This document shows, one piece after another, positions 25,001 to 38,660 of a stretch of 64,000 bases of DNA (position 1 is its first letter; each line of letters starts with the position of its first letter). The DNA is taken from positions 11,470,001 through 11,534,000 of the forward strand of contig OX579635.1 in NCBI GenBank assembly GCA_951230915.1. Reading direction: 5' to 3'. The notes beneath the pieces are model-generated. The model was not told the DNA's origin and made no database searches. It was given only the letters and a program-made list of their open reading frames with translations. Made by a program: the position numbers and the translations under genes. This DNA is from Antitrichia curtipendula (lineage: Eukaryota; Streptophyta; Bryopsida; Hypnales; Leucodontaceae).

Positions 25001-27200
25001 CACCTCCGGAAAAAAAAAATGTTTCCGTCTCGGAGTTGGTCCCAAGATACTCATAAATCATAATGCAAATTAGGGTGGTAATAGGCTTCTCTACCTTCAT
25101 TGTCTGACCTGGCGCAACAGCTCGTACAATATAACTCAAGTGACGTGAAAAGCCATGCACAACGGTACTGTACCCTCCCCCTAAAATGGATGAAAAAATC
25201 GTCGTTCTTGGCCGTCATCCACACCCCATTTCATCTCTTTACCGGAAGGCCCTGTTGTGGTCTCTGACAGAATGTTGCAGGAGGTTATGGGAAAGAGGCC
25301 GAATTCGTCGCTTCTGCACGCCACACCTTCACCGTCCGGCTTGCATGCTAACTTTAAGTTACACTAAGTTACAGGTTGCATACTGGCAGGCGGGTGCAGA
25401 TTCCGTGCACGCACAGGGAACCATGCATATCTACCCAGGGAGTACATTCAAGGAGATCCCATGTACCTCACAGAGACATTCCAGGGGGGGGAGGCGTGCC
25501 TCCAACCCGTAACAATATTCAGTAAGGCTAGTGAGCCCAACAACAGTAAGCTAAAGCGAAGTGGACAAGTGGAGGCTCAGTGTGATGAGCAGGGTGCATG
25601 ACGGCTAACTTAAGTTACTGAATTGCTAAGCCGCCATGCTCGCCAGCAGGCCAATTCCCGACGGAAACAGGGACCGACGAAACAAGCCTAGCCAGCCTAG
25701 AGTCGGTTTCCCCTACAATCGCTCGGAAATAAAAGGCAGGAGTATTTCGATCGATCTTCGCCAGTGTTGATTGTTTTGATCCAAACAGAGCATTAGTAGT
25801 AACGTTCTTTCGGGTGGCACACATCATGAGATCATGAGACACACCGAACCGTGTCTCGTGGTCGATTGTCGAGTACACGATGTTGGAACCGACTCACGGA
25901 GAAGACGATCGGCCTTCCGGAGGAGGATGTTGTGTTGACGTTCTGAGTCGCCCTGCAGTAAGGATGCAAGGTGAGATTGGGGATATATATATATATGGAC
26001 ATCACCTTAGTTCTTTGGAAACTAATATATATATATATATATATATATGCATGTCCTTCGTAGTCATGAGTCCTTACTTAGACGACGGTCTCTCGTTTCA
26101 GTTTTGCTTTCTGTGTTTGCCAAATTATGAGTGCTCCAATTTGTGCTCTTTCTAATTGCATGCATTCGGCCATCGAAGTTAGAATGACAGGTTTAATTCA
26201 AAGCACCAGAGATGTGACGTTCAAGTGCTCGGAGCTCTTGAAGCTAGGAGTAGTTATCGATCTTGAAATGATTTCATTATTTTAGGAAGTGTGTCGATGT
26301 GTGCTGGTAACTATCAGCTCTTTCGATTAATTATCATTTCACTGAATATTGCTTGCGTGACAGATCACGACTGGTATAGATTGGCCGCAGGTTGTGGTAT
26401 ACCTATTTGGAAGTCGTCAATGTTGAGGCAAGGTGAGTGCCTTCCCTTTTTTTTTTTTAATGGAGCCGGGGAATATTACTTTTGTTTATGAAATTAACAT
26501 CTTATTCAATGCGCATCACTGTCTTGTGTCTTGAAATTTGGTGTACGTACTTTGACGGAAGCCACTCTTTCAGGCCTCTCTTCTTGTAGCTAGATCTTGT
26601 AGTTAGCTTTCACAAACAGAAGACGTATATCGCCAAGAGAAGACACCATAAACCATTATCAGTTAGGTCAATGGATTTGCCGTATCAACTTGAAAGATTC
26701 TTGATCTTGCTTGATTTAGGAAGACAAGTGCTGTCACTGTCAGTCGTGGCGCGCCATAACTGACAATGCCTGATTGAGGTTGTTCTTAGTCTGTCAGTGA
26801 ATGTTTCAGCATCGGCAAGAGTAATCAAATATCGATTTTCTGTCCTTGATAGCAAGTTTGCAGGTAAGTCAAGATATGGCATGTCAGGAGTTGAACTCAA
26901 ACAGGATCGACGGTGTTCTTGCACCGGATAATACAAGAGCAAATCGAGGAGTGCCGCCACGGTACGCAAGGCGCGAAGTCTCGAAACCAAATTTTTTTAT
27001 CATCCTGCGTCCTGCCGTAGGGAAATTGAGAAAGCAATCCATGGACTTGCACCCGTCTGTAGGTTGCTTCAAGAGGGACTTAGGGAGTGCATATCTTCGA
27101 TATGCGAGGTGGTAGGAAAGTCGAAAACGTGATGGCAGGTCCTTCACCCGGCAACAACACTGCGGGGGCCATGCTCAACAGAAAGCCCTGAAACCCTAAG
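25001..27200. other. Gene-like base composition but no recognised gene; TA microsatellites
   Basis: This block is clearly less AT-rich than its surroundings and could hold a decayed gene, a noncoding RNA or an old retroelement, but I could not align any frame to a known family. The longer frames (25186-25512 on +, 25615-25878 on -, 26685-26990 on -) lack domain motifs. (TA)n runs occur at about 25983-25996 and 26024-26048. Confidence 0.45.
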
Positions 27201-30200
27201 TACGTACGTAGCCTGAAATCTGTATATAAGTTATAGCTTAGTAGTTTTGCTCCCACCTCTAAACTTCCAATATTTACAGTGACTTTCCAGTAAGTTACAT
27301 TTTGGTATATTAGCGTATTATTAGGGGATTACTACTGTATGTTGCGGAGTTATGGTTGTTCACAGCTTGAAATGCACGAATTCTTTTTATCATTTGATGC
27401 AATGTAAAATTTCTAAAGTCTTGTGTTCAATGCTGACATAAATTGCATTGAAACAGACACAAAATCATGACAGTTCATGGTGGAATTTGCACTAGTGTTA
27501 CTTGGGCTGGATCCGAAACAAGTGAATGAAGATGTTAACAATAGCAGATGTTCAAGTGCAAGCCATGTCATCAAAGTAAGGTCTTGAAATACCAAGATGG
27601 CAAGATGGCAAGAAAAAAAATATATTATAACTTCTATTACTTTTAATTTTCTATCTTCTTGACCTATTTGTACTTTAACCTGGAGCATGAAAAAATAGCT
27701 TCTTTCCATTATGTTCATAGCTGTAGGTGAAAAAAATTTGATGGTTGTAAGGGTTTATGGAGAATTTATTAAGAAATGATAAATAGAATATCACTAAGTA
27801 GAATAAGTATACTAAAATCTTACCAAAATTGAACCATTAGTAACTGACTATTACCTTAGACCTTGTAACCTTTTCAAAAATATTTTTGATTCACCAATGA
27901 GCAAAATTGATCATTTATAAGTCCATCTAGCTAACTATTGGAGGTAGAAATGAAATTGGAGAGATTTATGAACTCAACTTTTAAGAATATTATTATTATC
28001 ATTGAATATGTGATGATTGACGAATGTATTGTCAAAATTGAAATTGTAATGCTATATGTTGATCTCGTGCTTCACTTACTATTGTCACTACAATTGCTAA
28101 AAATATTGGAGAAATTTCTATCTTTAGCATATATCAAATCTTAATTTTGACAAATTTCAATTTCAAATTTGACAATACATTCAAATTGAAATTGCAATGC
28201 TCAAATTTTTTTTTTCTAAAATATCGAATCAACAATTGCCATGCAAATTTCAAAAGAAATCTGGTTTCTTTCAAGCAAAGGTCTCTTTGCAACATGCAAG
28301 ATTGCAAGGATAGTCATTAGGTAGTACAAGTTGAAGTAGACTAATTTAATTTTTCAAATTTTCAGTTCAAAAATCAAAACTTCACATGAATTGACAATAT
28401 ATATTTTTAGTTTTTTCAGAATTTAGAATAAAAGAACAAGGACTAGCCAAATAAAATAAATAATAATTTATAATAGAAAGTTACAAATATTGGTTGGACT
28501 CAAATCTCTCTAAAAGATAATCATTCCTTTCGATTAATCAATGGAATGCTTTTAATGACAATATAAAGGTTAGTGTTATGCTTTGTGGAATTTGGAAGCC
28601 ATAGCTCATTTGGCCTTTTGACCTTTTCACTTGGGAGGAAAATGCAAGAACTTATTATTTATTGGTAGATGATAAAATTAAAAAAATTTGAATTTGTATA
28701 TAAAATAGAAGATTTCAAATTAAGAAGGAGAGGTCATGAAATGTAAAAATAACCCCTAAAAGACCAAGTGACCATTCAATGTGCACAAATTTTTTTGTTG
28801 CATACAAAGAAAATTTTGGTAGAGGTGTTCACAAAAATTTGGCATAAAGTGTAAACATGTATCCCTTGGGTGAGGTTATAGTTTGTTTTTATTGTTTGGA
28901 TGACTGGATCAACCGTTATGTTGCCCTAAACTTTTAGGACTTTCTCGCCGCAACTTTCGACAACATGCACAAAACTCCTCAGTCCTCTACATCTAAAATT
29001 TGGAAGGTATGTAACTAACATGATATAGAATGCAACCATAAAAAATCATGTGTAGTGCAAAAATCTTACTATAGGAGAAGTTGAAGTCTAGTGACCATGT
29101 TAGGGAAGGTTGAAATTTTTATTTTATTTTTAACTACAAACATTTAAACCTTTGAATTTATAAAATTAAAGATTTTTGAATTTTTCCATACATTGATATG
29201 GTGGTCTGGTACAGATTTGTACAAGACAATTTCCAAAAAATCTTTTTTCTGTTCATTTTTTTTCACTACCCTAAAAAGTGGTAGTTTTGGACAAGTTTTC
29301 CCAAAATGTGCCTTCACCATTTAGGAAAATGAACCGAAATAGAAAGCAAGTTTTTACAATTATCCTTCATTCATCTCCATGTAATGAAAATGATCCCAAG
29401 CCCCTATGAACTTTAGCTTTGGCCAAATATGAAGGTTCTAATTTTTGAAACCTTAACATCTCGAACACAAAAAATATACAAAAATGAAATAGTTTGCTTT
29501 TCTCAGTACTTTAAAGTGTAATAAATGTTAAAATTTTGTTTCCTTTTTCTGAATGATGCTTATGCTCAATATTGTCCTAATATCGTAAGTCCAGAATTAT
29601 TGAATCTTTACAGTAATTACAGTGATGAGTAAATAAGAGTATGAGCAATGAGCAATGCATGGGAGTGCATGCAACACACACACGTGTAAACAGACGAGGA
29701 AAAAAGCTCCAACCTCTTCATTTTTGCAACCAACCCCAAATCCAAAACCATCCTGTACTTGCCAACACAACAGTTACACGTGTGTTCCATGCAAACAAGG
29801 CACGCTTAGGTGTAAAATACCGGTACTTGAATGCCCGGGATGAGTTGCCCCTGTCCATCTTTTTTTCAGTCTGTGGTCCAATCTGTGGTCCGGTCTTTGG
29901 TCCGGTCTTGTCTGGCTGTTCGGTCCCTTTGGTAGGCCAGGTTTGTATTTCACCTTTCTGCAATGAAACCCTATTTCATTTGTTAAATAAATAAATAAAA
30001 ATGTGGAAAAGGTTGTTTAATCTTGTATAGTTCCTATTAAATTAAATGTAAATCTGCAATTGATATGAAGCCAACAATTCTACAATTAAGGTTACTAAAC
30101 CTGATTGCAACTTGTTTATCCAGCTAAATCTTACATATTATTGTCTGAAATATCCAACCTTTAGGTTGATTAGAAATACATCGATCTTCAACAATATGAA

Positions 30201-31769
30201 AATTCATAATTTATTCGTACAGTGTCCAAAAAAACCATGCTAAGAGAATTTGAAATCTTCTTTCGACCTACTACAAGACTCAACGAAAACTTCAGAATCA
30301 AATCAAATACCTACTTCGCTAGATGAGCTTAAGCGCAATTCCTTTACCTATACATGCAATCACCTCATACCAAAAGTAATTGATAAAATAAATCAAAAAA
30401 CATTTGTATGGATAAGGATTATAAGACATAATTTTTTATGTACAAAAAATAATGAGTCAACTTCCAATTCAATATTGATAACAGCTAAATTCACAACTTA
30501 GAGACTCAATCCTCTTGAACAATTGTCATGTGTAGTCAATACATTTGTCAAGACATTAGTTACTTTCAAGTTGTCCAAGTAGAAAATACCTATATGAGAT
30601 TATATGACTAATTCAATTTTTTTAGTCCAAACCAGTCGACAAAAAAGTGAGATCAGAATGTCTTCAAATGCATGCAAGGACAATTATTTGTGTCCAAATG
30701 TCCAAATAATCCTTTTAAAACGTCTTGCTCTTGACTTGTAAATCTAGTTTCATATAAATATGAAACTATATTGAAAAAAACATACTTGAGTACCTGCAAG
30801 CATCATTTGCATACACTCCTAACAATTTTTGCAAATCGAATTTCTTCTAAAGGCAACTCTAGTGATCAATGAAGGGAAGAATTGACAAATAATGTTTTCT
30901 AATTTAGTTTCCAAAAATGCCAATTCAAAATCAAAACATCAACTAAATTTGTTGAGCAACATTTCAGAGAAAATCTACTTCAAGAAAAAGTATCAAAACA
31001 ACCAATTAGCAATAGAAAACTTCTAGAGCAACTATCAATAAAGTTGAGCAGTTATTCTTGTGTAGGATTGGATGCAAGGATAGAACAAGGTGCTCATCTG
31101 AAATAGTTGAGCAATTATTCTTGTGCAAGATTGTTAATGTTGTCTATAGCACAATCTAATATAGTGTCAGACATTCTCTTGACCATATAGTCAACTTAAT
31201 ATCCTTTTTTTTACATGGGGGTACATGGGGTTTAGAGTTTAGAATTTTAGGGTTTACAATGCAAGAGATGAAATGACATATCTTCAAAAATCCATAAAAT
31301 TTCAATTTCTTTTACAATGATTTGAAATTACTGTGAAATTTGGAAAGAAAAGTGAAAAAATTTATATCAAATAAAAGGTGTACATTGAAAAATCTGAAAA
31401 TTTCACCATAGATGCATATCATAGTGGAGATCATCATAGTGGAAAGACAATTGCCATGTCAACTTATCATTAGAAAATTAGTACACCATGGTTACATTCC
31501 CAAAGTCCAGTTTGCAATAAAATATTATGTTCTACGAAATTTTCATCAGGGGTAGAAACCAGACTGAGTAAACTTCATTTCATTAGTTGCTCAAATTATA
31601 AGAAGAGCAATTTTATGACTAAAATTCAGTTAACTGTAAGGAGCTGGGATTGCCACAGTACCGTAGAAAAGCCAATTTAGTGATTCAGTAAAAGCATCTT
31701 CTTTCCAATAAAATTCAATAATAAGGGAATTTCCATCACTTTATCAGTTGCAAACACACTCCAGAAACT
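27201..31769. other. AT-rich intergenic DNA with one partial TTAA element
   Basis: No gene recognised. Near 28749-28765 the text ATAACCCCTAAAAGACC resembles a left end of the TTAA family (first base of TTAA changed); no matching right end was seen within 1 kb. The stretch 29641-29994 is a little less AT-rich and open on +, but it contains simple repeats (GGTCCGGTCTTTGGTCCGGT) rather than a protein pattern. Confidence 0.45.
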
Positions 31770-32213
31770 CTAAAAAATCATGCAGAATCGTTTGAAATCA
31801 TCCAAGTGTTGCAGAGTAAAAGGTTTAAAGGTTGTGCTTACCGTAACAACAAGACGGCAGAATTGATAGAAGGTTGCTTGTCCATCTACACTCCAGCTCC
31901 ACACTCTCGTTGCTATAACCAGAGGCATAAAGCTTGTTAGACAGAACATGCCAGTCACCAACCAAACCCTAAACCCTAATATGCAGGTACCAAAACTTTC
32001 AAGCGGTGAAAGAGATTCCCACAAACGATCCGCTACGCAGTAACGAAATACAAGATACCCAGTTTTATATTTCACAACAACAGGCTCTGGAATTTGTTCA
32101 CATTGGTGTGCAGAAAGAGAAACATCCTTCCCCACCAAGCAAGAATTGAGTAATTGCTCAGCAAGGTGTAGGGTTCTGGCTAGTGCACTAGCTGGACAAA
32201 GGCAACATATCAA
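31770..32213 (-). other. Unrecognised open frame, 147 codons
   Basis: An open frame on the minus strand with balanced amino-acid composition and gene-like base composition that continues to about 32640. A hydrophobic stretch (FRVWLVTGMFCLTSFMPLV) is visible. I do not recognise a family. It may be part of a decayed or noncoding transcript unit. Function unknown. Confidence 0.2.
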
Positions 32214-34192
32214 TCAACACAAGCACAAGAACTTTCAAGTATCAAAATTAACAGAATTAAATTAACAAGCATCAATAGTTTCAACAGAATCAAGAGAACG
32301 GTCAATTTAAAGGTACCTCATCTAAAGTCTTCCTGCCATAACAGCAATCTTCGAATTGCAAGAACCTCACTGCAGAAATGCGTACGTGAAAGTTGGAGAA
32401 CAAATTGAAAGCTCAGAAAAGCTCAGAAAAGCTCCATCAACAGGACTGGATGCAGCTGCCATTGATTTCAGTCCAAACCTCTCTCGTCATGGGAATCACG
32501 CAGCAAAAACTCTGGACAAGATTTGAAGTAGGGTAATGCAAAACCAGAACTTCAAGAAGACGGAACGAGACTGGACAAAGAGACAAGCGCGCCTGGACAA
32601 TACGTCTCACGGCCGGGGCCTGATCTCAATTGGTTTTGAGGACCCAACTCCAAATTTTTGCCTAGTGGAAAACACTTGAACTCATTAAGGTAGAGCCACC
32701 CATTCCCAACCTATAGGTGCAATTATTTCCAATCACATTTTCTGAAGCTTGGAATGGTTTTTTTTAAACTAGTCAACAAGTCATTTAGATGAATCAAATG
32801 TATGGTAGAACCACCCATTGTTGACCAGGGACCCATCCCCAACCTGTAGGGTGTACTATTTTCAACCAAGGTTGCAATAAATTTTCAACCAAAGCTTTGA
32901 ATGTGTTTTTTCTCTTTTTCAAAGTTAAGACTAATCGAGTCATGACACATGCCCCAAAATAGTGAGCAAAAAATAGTTCTTGAATGATTGGCACTGGAAG
33001 ACTCTACATGTCAGCTATAAGTTTGGACCAACTAATGGCTTCCAAAATTCATAGTAATTTCAATTCAAGGCATAAAATTACAGAAAAAAACTGCAAAAAC
33101 CCTTGATCTCTTTTTTCCTACACGGCAGAAAATTTACATCCCTTATACTACTCCAAAACATGCACAAATTGCTTAAGTGGTCGGCAATGGGTGGTTCTAC
33201 TATAGATTTTTTTCTCATTATTTCCTACTTTCTTCCTCACTATTTTTTTCTACAAGTTAGGCCACGCGGTTCGAAATCCATATCAATCCTAGATTTTTGA
33301 CATCTATAAAAATCCAAGATTTATGAAATCTATACTAGTCCTAAATACCACTTTTTATGGTTCAAACCGGGTGGTCAGGAAATAGCACACAAAATACCAC
33401 CATTTTAATGAAATCCCCTATCTTTCTGCTAAACTATTATAAAAGTGTTGTTGGTAGAACACTAATCGTTATTTTGTTCGAAAACTTTAGAAAAAAGAAG
33501 TACAAGCATTATTATTAGCTAGGAAAGGCTCTATTCTTGTGGCATTGTTTTTTTAAGTAAGGTCCTACTCAAACTTCTTAACATGTAATTTTCGTCAAAG
33601 CAATGCTTTATCTCCTTTAGTATAGACAATATTCAAAAATGCCTAAAAAATCCAATTGTGATCACACCATGGTGTTTTTTGTATACTTGATTTAGAACAT
33701 GCATTGAATAGAAGATTACATTCAAGACAAAAGTTTTTCTTCATATTGAGTGGGATCTAGTGACATATTACACTCCTAATTTGGATCATGTTTGCACCTG
33801 CAACATATGTAAAGAGCTTCAATATCATATATTCTCTCTCTCTCTCTATATGGTGTTGTATTTGAGCATGATAAGTTTCAAAATGTAAAAATGACATCCA
33901 AATAAAAGATGCTAATGATTGCGTATATACATTTTTCTAGACCTCTTCAAAATGACATCCATATTCATCTTCATGAACATTGTATTCCAAGCTAATGGTT
34001 TGTCCAAATATGTTTTCATTCATCAGAGCAATTCTTAAATTTTTAATGTTGATTTTTCTTTACAACCTATTTGATGAAATCAATAGAAATTATGCATTTG
34101 TTTAAAGATATAAAAAAAATGTACAAAAATATGAAAAGATTCAAATATTAAAGGATTAAGTTGGTTGAGAACATTATAAAGGTCATCAATTT
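32214..34192. other. Intergenic DNA, with a CT microsatellite
   Basis: Gene-like composition ends near 32640; a TAGAACCACCCATT/TAGAGCCACCCATTCCCAACC-type phrase occurs twice at about 32691-32715 and 32806-32850, which suggests an internal direct repeat. A (TC)n run lies at 33832-33848. Otherwise AT-rich with no gene seen. Confidence 0.45.
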
Positions 34193-35111
34193 TTAACCCT
34201 TAAAGGACCAAAGTGCTTTTTTTTGGCAACATAGCGATTTTTGGCAACTCACTATGAATGGATTTTTTTTTTTTTTTTTGAAATTCTCACACAACATGTG
34301 CCCGAGGAATAGTTTAAGGCCCAATAATTTTTATAACTTTTGACTACATGGTCAAAAAGTTATTGTATGGTATGTAGTTTTCATTGCTCAGTGGGTAGCC
34401 TAGCAACAAAAAAACTTCTTTGAAAATCATTAATTTAAAAGAAAAATTCGAATTTGGTTCTTTAGATTTCTATATGCATGGAAAGATTTGAATCATTTCA
34501 TATTTTTTAGTGAAATGAAAGTTATGAGGAGATTTAATTGTGGATAGTTTACAAGTAGTTATGAAATTTCTACTCTAAAATAAACTTTGAAGTCTTTTAT
34601 TTAACTCAATTTTTAATATTTAAAACAAAAACAAAAAAACTTAGGTGTACATTATTTATTACAACATTACAACCATTGGGATTGGCATTTTTTTAATCCA
34701 TAAATAAATGGTTAACAATTTAGTATTTTGAATCATTCTCTATTTCTGTACAATTCCAAATGATTTCAAATTTTTCAAATATGTATCCAACTTGCCTTGA
34801 GGAATGAATCCAAAGAATAACCACCGTTTTGGACATTTTTTCATACAAATGTGGCCTTGTGAAGTGCATCTGCCCGATTTTTTTGCAGGGCCTCCAAAAG
34901 AATTTTTTCAATTCAAACATTAATATCTTGCAATTCACACGGTGTAAATTTTTGAATTTTCTACCACATCTTCTCAAACGAATGTACTACAAGATCCTAC
35001 GGTTACAAATGTCCAAAAATGTTTTTTTTTCAAATATCTGTTACTTGTACTAGAAATGACAGTTTTGGAACATTTTTTGTGAAAACATAGTCTCTGACCT
35101 TTAGGGGTTAA
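34193..35111. mobile_element. TTAA-flanked AT-rich element, subfamily B, 919 bp, both ends intact
   Basis: The left end TTAACCCTTAAAGGACC and the right end GACCTTTAGGGGTTAA are inverted repeats, both closed by TTAA. No duplication longer than TTAA is visible in the flanks (CATCAATTT to the left, CTGACTAAG to the right). The right 250 bp shares the module ATATCTTGCAAT ... ATCCTACGGTTACAAATG ... GAAATGACAGTTTTGGA with 4675-5603 and with the copy ending at 63331. No transposase-like frame. Confidence 0.72.
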
Positions 35112-35975
35112 CTGACTAAGTTCTTTAGAAAAGTGAACCACCTCACCTATAAGATATGTGCACTTGATTACTCCATCTATTTTTTGGATGGAGAGGGATT
35201 CATTTAATGTCCCAAAACTACCACATGTGCGTAAGAGCAACTAATGAATGTTGAAGAGTTCTTTGAGGCAACCAATGGGAGTTGGAGCATTTCATGTTTC
35301 AAGGGTAGGTGTTTCATGGGAGTAGTGGCATAAATGGCATAAATCTTTTGTTTTCACTAATAAAATTCACAAAATATTTTGTAAATATTGACAAATTATG
35401 AAACAACTTGGATTGTTTTTCTTTTGGATTGGCCAACATTATTTTAAAAAAATCGTCATTTTTTACCATTGAGCTCTTCGAGGTAGAAAATGTGGCGGTT
35501 TTAGGTGCACGTACCTCACCTAAATACCGGCCCCCGTACCTTGGTGGCCACGGCACTTGAAACGGCATCTAGAAGAGTGGATTCCATTTTCAAACCGATT
35601 TCAGTCGAGCGGTGCTTGTCCTGGTCCAAAGTCCACGTTCCACGTTTAGGGTTCGCCTCAATTGTCCCATTGCTAATCCACACACTACAAGAAAACGGAC
35701 AAAAACGTGACTGTGCAAATGACTGCAAAACAGTCGTATTGCAGTTGCATAATGGAAAAAACAGAAATGTGACTTCTGGTGCTGTAGTCACTTTGGACAA
35801 GTCATTTGCAAGTCGTGACTGCAAATTTATTATCACCGGATGAAGTGGAAACGGATGTAACTTTGGATGAGAAGAGGCTTCGTAGAGTGAGATAAAAAAA
35901 GACAGCCTTAGGAAAGATGGCTTTGACATGCCATCTGGAAAGTGCGGTTTTTTGGGCCAAGTTGGACCAGCAGGA

Positions 35976-36211
35976 GACCCCTCGAAAATCTGACGTGGAC
36001 ATTTCGCGCGCAGTCACGTTCAAGTCATTTTCGAGTTGCGTCCGACCCCTTGTAAATCTGACGTGGACATCTGGAACGCAGTTGGATTACAGTCATTCTA
36101 TAGTTGCAGAAGACCCCTCTATAATTTGACGTGGACATCTTGAACACAGTCGCAGCGCAGTCATTCTATAATTGAAGGGGACCCCTCTATAATCTAACGT
36201 GGACTTTCACG
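35976..36211 (+). repeat. Four 67-69 bp tandem units inside the CACTA element
   Basis: Units start with GACCCCT at 35976, 36043, 36112 and 36180, each followed by AATCTGACGTGGACAT or a variant and a GCAGTCA-type motif; the last unit is partial. The repeats carry the same motif that fills the subterminal regions, so they probably add transposase-binding sites. Confidence 0.8.
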
Positions 36212-37500
36212 TAGGCATCATTTTAAAGTGATGGATTTAGGGTTTGGAATTTAGGATTTGGGATTTAGGGTTTGGGAATTGCGGCGATGTGTGCAAAAAA
36301 GAATGTATTGACAATTGCATGGTTAGTAGTCATTCTACAGTCACATATGAATACATTTTAAATATTACAAAAATACATCATACACCATATACAATATATT
36401 ATACACCAAATACAATACATCATACACCATGCTTAATATAAAATATACCATATACAAAATATTTGGCAAATATGCCACATGGCTCTCAAAGCCACTTAGT
36501 GTGTGAATATGAAGAGTTGAAATGACAAACCTTTTATACAGGTGGAGTGATAGGAGGCAAGACAAACCATATGGGACATGTAAAACACATAAATTGTGTT
36601 ATTAGTAATATTTTAGATCTCATTTAGGAATAGTAGATTAATTGTTTTCAAAAAACTTTGAACTAATAAAAGTTGAAAAATGAATTTTATTTTCATCTCC
36701 AAAAATTTGTTTTGGATTTTGAACCTCAAATCAAAAGTTGTGGACAAATTTGAAAAGAAGATTGGAGAGGTTATTTTCTTAACATTTTTTTGATTCTAGT
36801 AGTGTAGAAGATGTAATGTAGTCATTTCCATGTCGTTATCTGACTGTAGTACTGCAACACGACTTCTACTTGACTAGGTGCAGTCACATGGAAGTCATAG
36901 GTGGCCCCTAGTGAATTAGAATCATAGAAGATCATTGTCACTGTTAATAATGTTGTTCTAGTTTTTTTTGCAATGTGGTTCATTGAGGTAGGCTTAACAA
37001 TGGAATTGTATGCATGCATAGGGAGTTAAGGTTCAACAAATGTGCAAATCCATCCACTCTAGAGCCTATAGGATTGATTGTTCCTCAAACATTGTCAATT
37101 TGGGTGGAATCGATAAATTTAGTGGGTGTAATTGAATTGTTTGTAAAAAAAACCTTGTTAGCACAAAAAAGTAGTAGGGAGAAGCCGCAAGATACACAAA
37201 GTAATCCTACTTATACCAGGGATGATGCAATTGACAAACCTGGATGGAAAATGGTCTTACATAAAGAAGCCCGTTCCAAGCGTGAAGTTGTCGACCGCAC
37301 AGATGCCTTCATCACCACTACTGGAGAGGCTGTAGGGCTCACTGCTCCCCAATGACTGTCGAGTAGAAGCTCTACCGCCAATCTAATTGGAGCCATCAAA
37401 ATTATTTGTGGAAGAGAACTCATTTGCGCAAGAGACGTACTAGGTACATACTTCTTGTCTAAACCGTGAAGCTCTGTCATGTTGACCATGTACTTTGTTG
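36212..37500. other. Internal region of the CACTA element with a TACACCATA-type simple repeat and an unrecognised frame
   Basis: A GGGATTTAGGGTTTGG-rich phrase lies at 36236-36280 and an imperfect CATACACCATATACAATA array at about 36370-36450. The + frame at 37014-37355 encodes a polar 113-residue peptide without recognised domains. It could be captured host sequence. Confidence 0.4.
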
Positions 37501-38660
37501 CCTAGTGTTTGTGTTGACAAAAGCATTTTTCATAAACTTCAAGTGCATGCAGCAGTGAGGCATGTCGACAAATTGGAGGACGTTGGAATGGTAGTAGTAC
37601 AACCCGAATCACTTTCCGAAGTACAGTCATGTACTAGTCATAGTGTAGTTAAGTGACAGAAAAACCGCAGTCATAGTGCAGTCACGTCGTCTGCAATTGC
37701 AACCTCAACATCTTGTCCCCTGCCATCTTGAATGTCTTACCATTTACTGGGTAATCACAGGGCCATGTTCAGTTCTTTTCATTCACGCTCTATTGAATTG
37801 CCACAAGTTATGGCCTCAACAACTTAAACATTTCCCTACACCTTGTGCTCTAATGCAAACCTTGAACCTAACAACAGGTGTGGATGCGCCTTAAACACTG
37901 ATGACGCTATCCATAGCACGGGTTCTTCAAAGTGAGTCCGTATAGCATGTGTCCAAATCACGACAACCCAAAGGAATGAACGCAATTATTTCATTCTCCA
38001 ACTAATGTTCAACCTCTAAAATAGGTGCAATAAGGCTCGCAGACCTTGCTCTCCCAAAATTAATTCATTTGAGGTACCCTAGCACTACATCTTAGCTGAC
38101 TTGCATTCATTCAAACATTCATAAACCCTAGTATTCCAAAAGATGCCCCTATTGCATGCCTCTCTATGTATTTTGTTAGAAAACCCATAGCAGTCATATT
38201 GAAGTGACATACCTGAAATTGTCCTCACCCTATCTTTCTTGTACCACGAGGACTTATCTTTTTCTTTATCCATTAGTAAGAAAAAACGCCGATTGAGTGA
38301 CTCCTCCTGGCGTTGTAGTCATTTTGCAGTCACGCTAAAGTTAGCTTTAGTCGTAAAAATTAGAACCGCACGACTCAACCGTGACTTTGCCTTCTACAGT
38401 CGCGTTCCGTTTCGCCACGTCACTGCATTGTCGCCCCTGTAAACAGAATGTTGTGGATGAAGTGTACAACGCGTTCACTGTTCATCCGGCAATCACAGTC
38501 ACGAGTAGAGAATGACTCCAATGCTCTAGATTTCAGCACGCTAGTGCAGTTAAGGAGGTGAAGTGAAGCTGAAGTCGCAAAATTAGCGCAGTCATGTTTT
38601 GCAGTCATGTTTATGGCCGTTTTCTTGTAGTGACAGCATGCGTCTGTGCTGCCCGCAAGG

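Larger units (their letters stand above)
35693..38632. mobile_element. CACTA (En/Spm) element, non-autonomous, 2940 bp, TSD ACA
   Basis: It starts CACTACAAGAAAACGG and ends CCGTTTTCTTGTAGTG, perfect 16-bp inverted repeats with the canonical CACTA terminus, extending imperfectly to about 30 bp. Both sides carry the 3-bp duplication ACA (35690-35692 and 38633-38635). Subterminal regions are crowded with short motifs of the GCAGTCA/TGACTGC type in both orientations, the usual transposase-binding arrangement of this superfamily. No TNPD-like transposase is visible; the longest internal frame (37014-37355, +) is unrecognised. Mobilisation would need a partner element. Confidence 0.92.

Noticed and set aside
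36236..36280. GGGATTTAGGGTTTGG-rich stretch as telomeric repeat
   Set aside because: It is short, irregular and inside the CACTA element; similar CCCTAAACCC phrases are scattered in gene leaders and introns here.
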